The position numbers and the translations under genes were made by a program. The notes under the pieces are model-generated. The model had not been told where the DNA came from and did not search any database. It saw only the letters and a program-made list of their open reading frames with translations. A DNA stretch of 49,018 nucleotides from CAZADA01 sp964524065. Its GTDB lineage: Bacteria > Pseudomonadota > Alphaproteobacteria > Caulobacterales > Maricaulaceae. Below, piece after piece: positions 16,297-24,006 of the stretch. Location: positions 1-49,018 of the forward strand of contig CAZGCB010000005.1 in the NCBI GenBank assembly GCA_964524065.1. The letters run 5' to 3'. Each line of letters opens with the position of its first letter. The first letter of the stretch is position 1.

Positions 16297-18993
16297 TCAC
16301 ATGGGCTGGATCAGCACATGGTTCTCCCACACGCCCACCAGTTGGGCCCGCCCCTCGGAGTCCCAAAATACGCCATAGCCGTGGGCGGCGTCGTTCAGCC
16401 AGCCGCCCTCATAGCGACCATCGGCGCTGGTGGCGACGCCGTGACCCTCGGCCACGCCATTAACGAACTCACCGGCGATGGTCGCGCCGGAGCCCAGATT
16501 CATCACGCCGCGGCCCGTGATGGCGCCGGAGCGCCATTCCCCGGCATAGGCGGGAACGCTGGCCCCTTCGGCGCCCGCTTGAGCGATGGCGTAGACACCA
16601 AGGCCGTGGCGTGCGCCCGCTTCAAAACCACCGGAATAATAGTGCGATTCCCCGCCATTGACGCTGATGGTGTAAACGCCGAAGCCTTCTGGTCGGCCCT
16701 CGGCATAGGCGCCGTCATAGCGTTCCTCTGGCGTGTAAAAGCGCACCACATGGCCCGGGGTGCTGGCGCGTGCGCGAGCGGCGGCCGTTTGCGCGCGCTG
16801 GGCGGCGATCAAGGCTCCTTGAGCCGCCTGATCCGCGGCGCCCGCGGCCGTGCGGGCGCGGGTGACGGCTTGGGCGATGTCCGCTGGAAGGCCTTCCAGT
16901 CCGAAGGGATTGAACGGGTTGGTCGCAGCCCGTGCTTCAGCCGCATGAACGCCTTGCGGGAAGGCCCGCAAATAGGCGGCGTACGCTTCCGGCGTGCCGG
17001 CTAGGCGGGCGTTGTTGAAGGCGATGTCGTCCTGCCGGCGCCGCTCGGTGTCACCCAACAGCGTATAGGTCGACCACGCGACGCCTGCGTTTTCCATGCG
17101 GCCATGGGCCGCTTCGCGCAGGCTGATCATCAAGGCTTGCCCGGCATTTTGCGGCTCGGCATTCGCGGTCGGCGTCGCGGTGTTTAAGACGCGGCGCGTC
17201 GCGGCGATCGGGGTGGCGCGATGGGCCAGAGCCCGAGCCAGCTCCGGCGTGAGACTCGCCAACGCGTTGGCGGGTTGAGTCGGCGCGGCCCGCAGCGCGG
17301 TGCGTGCGCTGGCGGCCCGCACCGGCGCGGCCGATGGCGTGCGGTCCGTCTCGCTGAGCGCGGCGCGGCGTTCGCGGGCTTCGGCGGCGTATGCGCTGTC
17401 GCCATAGACCCGTAGGAACGCTGTGTACGCCTCGCGGGTGTCACGATCTTGCGCGGACGCCCAGGCGTCAGCCTCCGCCGATGCGGGCGAGGACGTGTCG
17501 TTGTAGACGCTCCAGCCGAGATAGCCGAGGCTCCCGGCCAGCGTCACCACGGTGAGAGCGGCGAGGCTCAGCACCGCCATGCTGTGCGGGGCACGCGGCG
17601 CATCCTCGCCGGGCATGGAGAGGGGTTCATAGGCGCCGATTTCTTCGCGCAGGGGATCCATCCCCGGATCGTCAAAGGCCGCGGGCGCCGCGGGCGTCTC
17701 CCCTCGGGCATCCCCGTCGCGGTCTGCCGTGGCGCGGTTGGTCGTGGCGCGGGCGGGCGCGGCGACGCCGGGACGTGTGAGCACATCATCATCGGGCAGG
17801 CGGGCGTTGGCCGGTGTGGCGGCGTCCATCGCCGGGGGGGGCGTCGCCTCCCGCTCCCGGTCCCAACCGGGCGAGAACACATGGTGACCATCGTGGTCCG
17901 CTTCATTCGGGTCGGAGGCCGCCGCCGGTCCGGTGGCGGCGGATGTGTCCGGCGCGGCAGGCGGCTGCGCCACGGCCGCGATGTCGGAGGCGAAGGGCGC
18001 GCGGGAGCGCTCGGCTGGAGTTGGCTCCGCCGCCGGCGCCCGCATTGGCTCGCCCTCGGGGCGGAAAGCGCGTGCGGGTGCAAGGCCGTTGCTGACGGGG
18101 GCGTCGTTGTGCGGGGCGTCGTTGTGCGGGGCGTCGGTGATGGGGGGCGGCGCCCTGTCTGGCGTTCGCTCCGTCGCCGGTGTGTCAAAGGGGGACATTG
18201 TGCGCGGCGGGACAGGCGGCGTCGCCTCTCGGTCTTGCGGCGCGTCGACGTCCAAAAGCGGGGGCGGCGGCGGGACGGGGCGGCGGTGAACGTCACGCAG
18301 CCCCGGGCTGGCCACTTGCAGTCCATGACTGGCGTCGTCCGCGGGCCGCGGCATGCGCTTGCGGCGCGAGCGCAATTGCAAATCCGGCGGAGCGATGGGG
18401 CGCGCCGCGCGCGCGCGCTCGTGCGGGAGGCTCGGCGCAGGCGGTGGTGGGGATGGGGGCGCTTGGACCGGCGCCATGGTTGACGCATGGGCGAAGGACG
18501 CAGCGTCAGGGGCCGCCGCCGCGGCTGTGGGGGGCGCTGGCTCGGGCACAGGCGGCGCCACGGGTTCGGCGGGCGTGCGCCGTTCGCCGCGCGCCAAGGC
18601 TTCAATGCTTGACAGGATCGCCCGCCAATCAGGGTCGCGCAGATCGCCGTTCCACACGCTGAGATCCGCAACATCGTGCAGGGGAATGTCCACGGGCAGA
18701 TCGCCCGGCTCCACCCGCACATCCACCAGTTTGTCCTTTTGACGGGCGATGCGCGCTTGCGTCAGGACATGGGGGCGACGGCCCGCGGTGGGGCTCCACA
18801 ACGCGATCAAGGCATCGGCGGCCAAGATTTCATTATGGAAGAATTCCGCCCAGGATTGGCCGGGCGGCGCGTCACGCGTCACCACGATGGTGTGGCCCAG
18901 CGCGCTGAGCTGTTGGCTGATCCGCCGCGCCGGCGCGCGATCGGCGCTCGAGTATGCCAGGATGATGCGGGCGATGGCGGAATCCTCCCTCAT
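16297..18993 (-). CDS. Membrane-anchored TIR domain / Pro-rich / MORN-repeat protein
   Basis: An 898-residue multidomain protein. Residues 8-135 are a TIR domain of the bacterial TIR_2 type (RIILAYSSADRAPARRI, GQSWAEFF, ALIALWSP, DLSVWNGD). Residues about 140-470 are a Pro/Ala/Arg-rich disordered linker containing an APHND tandem repeat. A single membrane helix spans about 472-496. Two segments of the form YTAFLRVYGDSAYAAEARERR (about 512 and 680) recall repeats found in caspase-like and TIR proteins. The end (about 755-898) holds five or six MORN repeats of the type Y.G.Y..G...G.G.Y. The TIR side should be cytoplasmic and the MORN side periplasmic. At the usual TIR NADase glutamate (W-V-x-x-E) this protein reads H-V-L-T-Q, so catalysis is doubtful. 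ATG 18993 is used, but see the finding on its start. Confidence 0.85.
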   Translation of the reverse strand: MREDSAIARIILAYSSADRAPARRISQQLSALGHTIVVTRDAPPGQSWAEFFHNEILAADALIALWSPTAGRRPHVLTQARIARQKDKLVDVRVEPGDLPVDIPLHDVADLSVWNGDLRDPDWRAILSSIEALARGERRTPAEPVAPPVPEPAPPTAAAAAPDAASFAHASTMAPVQAPPSPPPPAPSLPHERARAARPIAPPDLQLRSRRKRMPRPADDASHGLQVASPGLRDVHRRPVPPPPPLLDVDAPQDREATPPVPPRTMSPFDTPATERTPDRAPPPITDAPHNDAPHNDAPVSNGLAPARAFRPEGEPMRAPAAEPTPAERSRAPFASDIAAVAQPPAAPDTSAATGPAAASDPNEADHDGHHVFSPGWDREREATPPPAMDAATPANARLPDDDVLTRPGVAAPARATTNRATADRDGDARGETPAAPAAFDDPGMDPLREEIGAYEPLSMPGEDAPRAPHSMAVLSLAALTVVTLAGSLGYLGWSVYNDTSSPASAEADAWASAQDRDTREAYTAFLRVYGDSAYAAEARERRAALSETDRTPSAAPVRAASARTALRAAPTQPANALASLTPELARALAHRATPIAATRRVLNTATPTANAEPQNAGQALMISLREAAHGRMENAGVAWSTYTLLGDTERRRQDDIAFNNARLAGTPEAYAAYLRAFPQGVHAAEARAATNPFNPFGLEGLPADIAQAVTRARTAAGAADQAAQGALIAAQRAQTAAARARASTPGHVVRFYTPEERYDGAYAEGRPEGFGVYTISVNGGESHYYSGGFEAGARHGLGVYAIAQAGAEGASVPAYAGEWRSGAITGRGVMNLGSGATIAGEFVNGVAEGHGVATSADGRYEGGWLNDAAHGYGVFWDSEGRAQLVGVWENHVLIQPM
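18101..18136 (-). repeat. 15-bp tandem repeat within the TIR-MORN gene
   Basis: The unit GCGTCGTTGTGCGGG occurs twice in tandem (18101-18115, 18116-18130) and starts a third time. On the coding strand it encodes repeated Ala-Pro-His-Asn-Asp in the disordered linker. It is a local in-frame expansion, not a CRISPR. Confidence 0.85.
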
Positions 18994-19134
18994 TCTGCGC
19001 GATGCGCGGGTATCGGCCTAATCCAGGCAAATTCCGCGCCTGACGCCGCCTGCCCTGCCGCCGGTGTGTGTCGCGGCGCACCATGCCACAGCCGCCGGGC
19101 GGGCGACAATTGCAGGCGTCCCAAAACGATGCGG

Positions 19135-20223
19135 CTATAAAAGGGCGTCGCGTCCCGCATCTTTGAGGGTGTTGACGATCTTCTTCACCTCCTCGCTGCG
19201 GTCACGGCGCGACACCAACACCGCATCGGGCGTGGCGACGATGACCACATCCTCCAGGCCGATGGCGCTGATGAAGGGGCCGTTGGAATAGGCCATCACA
19301 TTGCGGGCGTCCAAAAAGGCCGCCGGCGCGCCAGCCGCGGCGTTGCCGCTGTCATCTTTGCCGGCTTGCTCCCACACCGCTGACCAGGCGCCCAAATCGC
19401 TCCAGGGCGTGGAGAGACGGGCCATGGCGGCGCGGTCCGTACGCTCCATCAAGGCGTAGTCGATGGAGATGTCGGGGGCGCGGGCGAAGGCGTCGGCGTC
19501 GAGTGTCGCCACGGGGGGCTGCATGTCGGCGCGCGCCACGGCGTCCTGGGCGGCGTGCGCGACCTCAGGCGCATGGCGCGCCATTTCGTCCAGCAGCACA
19601 TCGGCGCGGAACAAAAACACGCCAGCGTTCCAGGAATACTCGCCGGTGGCGATGTAACGCTCAGCCGTTTCGCGATCGGGTTTTTCTCTAAACTCCATGA
19701 CCGGCTGCACCAGCGCGGGGCCGGTTTCGGCGCGGATATAGCCATAGCCGGTATGGGGCGCAGTGGGCGTGATGCCAAAGGTCACCACGGCCCCGTCGCG
19801 CGCCGCGGGTGCGGCCTCGGCCACGGCTTGGCGGAAGCCGGCGGGGTCGGGCATGTGGTGGTCGGCCGGCGCCAGCAACACCAGCGCGTCCGGCTCGCCC
19901 TGCGCGATGAAAGCGGCGGCGGCGGCGGCGGCGGGGGCGGTGTTGCGGCCCATGGGCTCCATAATCAGGGCCGCGGGCGCGACGCCCAGGGCGGCCAGCT
20001 GCGTGCGCACTTCCTGCTCATGGCGCGCATTGCCCAGCACGATCAGCGGCGCGAAATCCGGGCCGTCCAGGCCGGGCGACAGACGCTTGACCGTCGCTTG
20101 CAGCATGGTGTCCGCCCCGGCCAGCGCCAGGAACTGTTTCGGCGAGGCTTTGCGCGAGGCCGGCCATAGGCGCGTGCCCGATCCGCCGGATAAAATCACA
20201 GGATGCACCCTCAGCCGTTCCAT
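19135..20223 (-). CDS. manC: Mannose-1-phosphate guanylyltransferase (single-domain)
   Basis: A 362-residue nucleotidyltransferase making GDP-mannose from mannose 1-phosphate and GTP. The N-terminal signature VILSGGSGTRLWPASRKASPKQFL is complete with the catalytic Arg and Lys. Further motifs are EPMGRNTAPA, LLAPADHHM, EFREKPD and YSWNAGVFLFRAD. The length is that of the monofunctional type; the C-terminal cupin phosphomannose isomerase of the approximately 470-residue fusion is absent. AAGGGG lies 7 bases before ATG 20223. It is 33 bases downstream of an AGE-family sugar isomerase on the same strand, which probably supplies the missing isomerase step. Product use: mannose, fucose or rhamnose sugars of surface glycans. 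Confidence 0.95.
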   Translation of the reverse strand: MERLRVHPVILSGGSGTRLWPASRKASPKQFLALAGADTMLQATVKRLSPGLDGPDFAPLIVLGNARHEQEVRTQLAALGVAPAALIMEPMGRNTAPAAAAAAAFIAQGEPDALVLLAPADHHMPDPAGFRQAVAEAAPAARDGAVVTFGITPTAPHTGYGYIRAETGPALVQPVMEFREKPDRETAERYIATGEYSWNAGVFLFRADVLLDEMARHAPEVAHAAQDAVARADMQPPVATLDADAFARAPDISIDYALMERTDRAAMARLSTPWSDLGAWSAVWEQAGKDDSGNAAAGAPAAFLDARNVMAYSNGPFISAIGLEDVVIVATPDAVLVSRRDRSEEVKKIVNTLKDAGRDALL

Positions 20224-20256
20224 GGCTTCGCCCCTTATGCGTCTCTTCGGTTCATG

Positions 20257-21444
20257 TCAGATCCCGCCGGCCGGCTCCGATGCGGCGGCGCGCGCGGTGA
20301 GGCCGTCGGCCACCCGCTTCAGCTCCGCAAAGGCGCATACCACATGGTAGCCGGTGGCGGCGGTCATGCTGTCCACCATAGGCCGGCCGTCGGCGTCATA
20401 ATGGTCAATCCAGCCGCCGGCGGGGGCCGGCGTGAGATAATCGTCAAACAGCGCCGCGAATGTTTGCAGGGCCGGCGTGCTGTCGCTGTGTCCACCCATG
20501 TCCAGCATGGTGATATGCGCCTTAAGCGCTTCGGTTTGCGGCCAGGTCCGGCGTGTCGCGTCCACGGGCCGGCCGTCCACATGCACGCTTTGCGGCGCGA
20601 GGCCGCGCGCATCCAGGGCGCTGGTTCCCGCGCGATACAGGTTGGCGGCGATGTCCGGCAGCATCTCCCCGCGGCGGGCGGCATAGCGGCCCCACAGCCA
20701 ACACCATTCCAACTCATGACCCGGTTCGATCACGGCCTCTTCAGTGGTTTCTGCGGGGGTCCAGTCCTCCTGGAAGACTTCGCGCAGCCGTCCTTCATCC
20801 GTGTGGAAGAAGCGGGTGCGACATAGCGTCGCGATTGCGTCCGCGGCGGCGAGGTGCGCGTCATCGCCGCTGGCGGCGTGCAGGGCGAGCAACGCCTCCA
20901 AGGTGTGCATATGGGGATTTTGCAGCCGCGGCGTGGTGGGCGGCAAGATGTTGTGAAAGCCGCTCACGGGGTGCGCCAGCAGCGCCTGCATTTTGTTCCA
21001 AGCCGCGCGCGCCGCGCCGAGGATGTCGTCATCCTGCAGCGCCAGGGCCGCCCATGACAAACCATAGAGACAAAACGCATTGTCGTAGAGATCAGGGGAA
21101 TCGTCCGCGAGGCCTTGGCCCAACGCCACATGCTTGCCGAACAAGCCATCCGGCCGGCGGCACTGATTGAGCATAGTGTCCACGCCGCGGCGGATCAGCG
21201 CCTCAGACGTCTTGGGCTCCCAGCCCATAAGATGGGCTTGCGCGAACACATAAGTTTGGCGCGCCTGCACACGGACGCGCGATGTCGCGTCCTCGCGCGC
21301 GCCGCCCTCCAGCGTCAGCCGCTCACGAAAGCCGCCGCGCGGATCGGGTCCCATCTGCGCCCAGAACGGGAAGCACGCCTCCAGCATCCACGACTGCGCG
21401 CGGGCTGCTGCGGCGGACAGGTCCGTGAGGGGCGCGTGTGTCAT
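20257..21444 (-). CDS. AGE-family sugar epimerase/isomerase, probable mannose-6-phosphate isomerase
   Basis: A 395-residue (alpha/alpha)6-barrel protein of the N-acylglucosamine 2-epimerase family. Diagnostic stretches are RVRVQARQTYVFAQAH near residue 60, LYDNAFCLYGLSWAALA, NPHMHTLEALLAL, EPGHELEWCWLWGRYA and the end segment GWIDHYDADGRPMVDSMTAATGYHV; His and Glu residues in HMH, GHE and the final YH are the usual catalytic ones. The family includes renin-binding epimerase, mannose isomerase and proteobacterial phosphomannose isomerases. Its place directly before manC argues for conversion of fructose 6-phosphate to mannose 6-phosphate. AGGGA lies 6-7 bases before ATG 21444. It is divergent from ugd. 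Confidence 0.88.
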   Translation of the reverse strand: MTHAPLTDLSAAAARAQSWMLEACFPFWAQMGPDPRGGFRERLTLEGGAREDATSRVRVQARQTYVFAQAHLMGWEPKTSEALIRRGVDTMLNQCRRPDGLFGKHVALGQGLADDSPDLYDNAFCLYGLSWAALALQDDDILGAARAAWNKMQALLAHPVSGFHNILPPTTPRLQNPHMHTLEALLALHAASGDDAHLAAADAIATLCRTRFFHTDEGRLREVFQEDWTPAETTEEAVIEPGHELEWCWLWGRYAARRGEMLPDIAANLYRAGTSALDARGLAPQSVHVDGRPVDATRRTWPQTEALKAHITMLDMGGHSDSTPALQTFAALFDDYLTPAPAGGWIDHYDADGRPMVDSMTAATGYHVVCAFAELKRVADGLTARAAASEPAGGI

Positions 21445-21583
21445 AGAACATCCCTTAAGCGTGGCGAAGGTATCGCGCGCTTGGAGCTGATGCGAAAGCG
21501 AATTACACCGCTGCAGCGACGGCCGCCGCATCGGCCGAGGCGTTGGCGTTGACGGGTCGCGCAGGGCGCGAAGGAGCAGGCAT
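21445..21583. promoter_or_regulatory. Divergent region between AGE epimerase and ugd
   Basis: A 139-base divergent gap holding the start regions of the GDP-mannose pair (minus) and the UDP-uronate genes (plus). AAGGAGC at 21571-21577 is the ribosome site of ugd. TTGACG at 21549-21554 looks like a -35 box but is too near the start codon to be convincing. Confidence 0.4.
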
Positions 21584-22942
21584 ATGCGTGTTGCAATGAT
21601 CGGAACGGGGTATGTGGGTCTGGTATCGGGAGCGTGCTTCGCCGATTTCGGCCATCATGTCACCTGCGTCGATAAGGATGAGCGCAAGATTGAGACGCTG
21701 CGCGCCGGCGGCATCCCGATTTATGAGCCCGGGCTGGACAGGCTGGTGGCCAAAAACGTGGATGAAGGCCGCTTGGATTTCGCCGTCGATCTCACCGAGG
21801 CTGTGCGCCAGGCGGATGCGGTGTTTATCGCGGTCGGCACGCCGTCGCGACGCGGCGATGGGTTCGCCGATCTCAGTTATGTCTACGCGGCCGCTGGCGA
21901 AATCGCTGATGTGATGGACGGCTTCACGGTGGTGGTGAACAAATCCACCGTGCCGGTGGGCACCGGCGATGAGGTGGAGCGCATCATCGCGGAGCGCCGT
22001 CCGGGCGCGGAATTCGCGGTCGCCTCCAATCCCGAATTCTTGCGTGAGGGCGCCGCCATCAATGACTTTAAGCGCCCCGATCGCGTCGTGGTGGGCGTGG
22101 AGGATGAGCGCGCGCGCGCCGTGATGGCGGAGTTGTATCGCCCGCTATACCTGAATGAGACGCCGATCCTCTTTACCCAGCGCCGCACCTCAGAGCTGAT
22201 CAAATACGCCGCCAACGCGTTCTTGGCGGTGAAGATCACCTTCATTAATGAAATCGCCGATTTGTGCGAACGGGTGGGCGCGGACGTCCAAGCCGTTGCG
22301 CGCGGCATTGGCCTCGACAATCGCATCGGCTCGAAGTTTCTGCATGCCGGGCCGGGCTATGGCGGTTCTTGCTTTCCCAAAGACACGCTCGCTTTGACGC
22401 GCACGGCGCGGGAAGCCGAAGCGCCGCTGGAGATTGTCGAGACCGTGGTGCGGGTGAATGATCGCCGCAAAGAGGACATGGCCCGCAAGATCATCGCCGC
22501 CATGGGCGGGGATGTGGCGGGCAAGTCCATCGCCATTCTCGGCCTGACCTTCAAGCCCAACACCGATGATATGCGTGAGGCGCCCAGCCTCGCCATCGTG
22601 CCCATCTTGCAGGAAGCCGGCGCGAAAGTGCGCGCCTATGACCCCGAAGGCATGGACGAGGCCGCCAAGCATATGAGCGATGTGCTGTTCTGCGACGGGC
22701 CCTATCACGCGGTGGAGGGCGCCGACGCCACGGTGCTGCTGACCGAATGGGATCAGTTCCGCGCCCTTGATCTCGATCGTGTGCGCTCCACTATGGGTGG
22801 CGATATTCTGGTGGATTTGCGCAATGTTTATAAACCGGACGACGCAGCCTCGCGCGGCTTCCGTTATGATAGCGTTGGCCGTCCGCAATACGGCGCTTCG
22901 CCCGCCAGCGTCACGCCCGCTGCTGAACCCGCCGGCGAATAA
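21584..22942 (+). CDS. ugd: UDP-glucose 6-dehydrogenase
   Basis: A 452-residue enzyme that oxidises UDP-glucose twice with NAD+ to UDP-glucuronate in the cytoplasm. The Rossmann fold begins at the first residues (MIGTGYVGLVSGACFADFGH). The second half has the catalytic motif GPGYGGSCFPKDT with Cys, the helix Lys/Asn in LIKYAANAFLAVKITFINE, and FKPNTDDMREAPS of the UDP-binding domain. The length is normal for the bacterial family. A strong ribosome site (AAGGAG, 7 bases) precedes ATG 21584. The next gene, 92 bases on, encodes a UDP-glucuronate 4-epimerase-like protein, so the two probably act in series toward UDP-galacturonate. Confidence 0.96.
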   Translation: MRVAMIGTGYVGLVSGACFADFGHHVTCVDKDERKIETLRAGGIPIYEPGLDRLVAKNVDEGRLDFAVDLTEAVRQADAVFIAVGTPSRRGDGFADLSYVYAAAGEIADVMDGFTVVVNKSTVPVGTGDEVERIIAERRPGAEFAVASNPEFLREGAAINDFKRPDRVVVGVEDERARAVMAELYRPLYLNETPILFTQRRTSELIKYAANAFLAVKITFINEIADLCERVGADVQAVARGIGLDNRIGSKFLHAGPGYGGSCFPKDTLALTRTAREAEAPLEIVETVVRVNDRRKEDMARKIIAAMGGDVAGKSIAILGLTFKPNTDDMREAPSLAIVPILQEAGAKVRAYDPEGMDEAAKHMSDVLFCDGPYHAVEGADATVLLTEWDQFRALDLDRVRSTMGGDILVDLRNVYKPDDAASRGFRYDSVGRPQYGASPASVTPAAEPAGE

Positions 22943-23034
22943 GCGCAGACCGGCGCAGGTGGCGGCCATGGGCCGCCGCCTTCAGCGCTGGGCGCCCACG
23001 CATCCATCGAATCTGGGACATTGGGGACAAGACG

Positions 23035-24006
23035 ATGAAGGCTCTGATCACAGGGGCGGCCGGCTTCATCGGCTTTCACACGGCCCGACGCTTGGTGGAG
23101 CAGGGTTGGGAAGTTTGGGGCGTCGACAGCTACACCGACTATTATGAGCCGGAGCTGAAGCGTCAGCGGGTGGCGTCGCTGCCCAATGGCGCCCGGGTCG
23201 AATATATGGACATCGCGCGACACGAGCCGTTCCGCGCTTATGTCAACTACATCCGACCAGATGTCGTGATCCATCTCGCCGCCCAAGCGGGGGTGCGCTA
23301 CTCCATCGAAAACCCGTTCGCCTATGCGCACGCCAATCTCACCGGACATTTGTCGGTGCTGGAGGCGTGCCGTCACTGCGAGAGCGTTGGCCACCTCGTC
23401 TACGCCTCATCCAGCTCGGTCTATGGGGGCAACACAGAAGCGCCGTTCAAGGAAGAGCATTCGGTGGACCAGCCGGTGTCGCTCTATGCCGCCACGAAGC
23501 GGGCGGACGAGCTGATGAGTTCGACCTACGCGCATCTTTATGGGCTGCAGCAGATCGGCCTGCGCTTCTTCACCGTTTATGGCGAGTGGGGCCGGCCGGA
23601 TATGGCGTATTGGTCCTTCACCAAGCGTATTCTCGCGGGTGAGACGATCCGCGTCTTTAACCATGGCGATATGCGTCGCGATTTCACCTATGTGGATGAC
23701 ATCGTCACCGGCGTCGTGGCGACCGCGACGCAGACACCCGTTTTTGCGCAGGATGAGCGCCCGCATCGGGTCTATAATATCGGGGCGCATCGGCCCACAA
23801 ATCTGATGGATTTCATCCACGTCCTTGAGGACAAGATCGGGCGCAAGGCCGAGATCCAGTTCGAGCCCATGCAACCGGGCGATGTTTATGAAACTTATGC
23901 GGATGTTGAGAATCTCCGCAGAGACTACGGCTTTGCGCCGGAGACACGCATCGAAGATGGCCTGGAGCGTTTCGTCACCTGGTATCGCGCCCATTTCGGC
24001 GTTTAG
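23035..24006 (+). CDS. NAD-dependent epimerase, probable UDP-glucuronate 4-epimerase
   Basis: A 323-residue extended short-chain dehydrogenase. It begins ALITGAAGFIGFHTARRL (NAD-binding GxxGxxG), has HLAAQAGVRYSIENP, the Ser of YASSSSVYGGN and the catalytic LYAATKRAD (Tyr-xxx-Lys). Later motifs RFFTVYGEWGRPDMAY, FNHGDMRRDFTYVDDI and YNIGAHRP are those of the CapI/LpsL/GAE group, which interconvert UDP-glucuronate and UDP-galacturonate. Its position directly after ugd supports this. UDP-glucose 4-epimerase is less likely because of the WGRPDMA motif. It is followed with overlap or without a gap by a glycosyltransferase. Confidence 0.88.
   Translation: MKALITGAAGFIGFHTARRLVEQGWEVWGVDSYTDYYEPELKRQRVASLPNGARVEYMDIARHEPFRAYVNYIRPDVVIHLAAQAGVRYSIENPFAYAHANLTGHLSVLEACRHCESVGHLVYASSSSVYGGNTEAPFKEEHSVDQPVSLYAATKRADELMSSTYAHLYGLQQIGLRFFTVYGEWGRPDMAYWSFTKRILAGETIRVFNHGDMRRDFTYVDDIVTGVVATATQTPVFAQDERPHRVYNIGAHRPTNLMDFIHVLEDKIGRKAEIQFEPMQPGDVYETYADVENLRRDYGFAPETRIEDGLERFVTWYRAHFGV

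Noticed and set aside
18101..18136. Short direct repeats that might be taken for CRISPR
   Set aside because: The units are adjacent without spacers and in frame with the coding sequence of the TIR-MORN linker.
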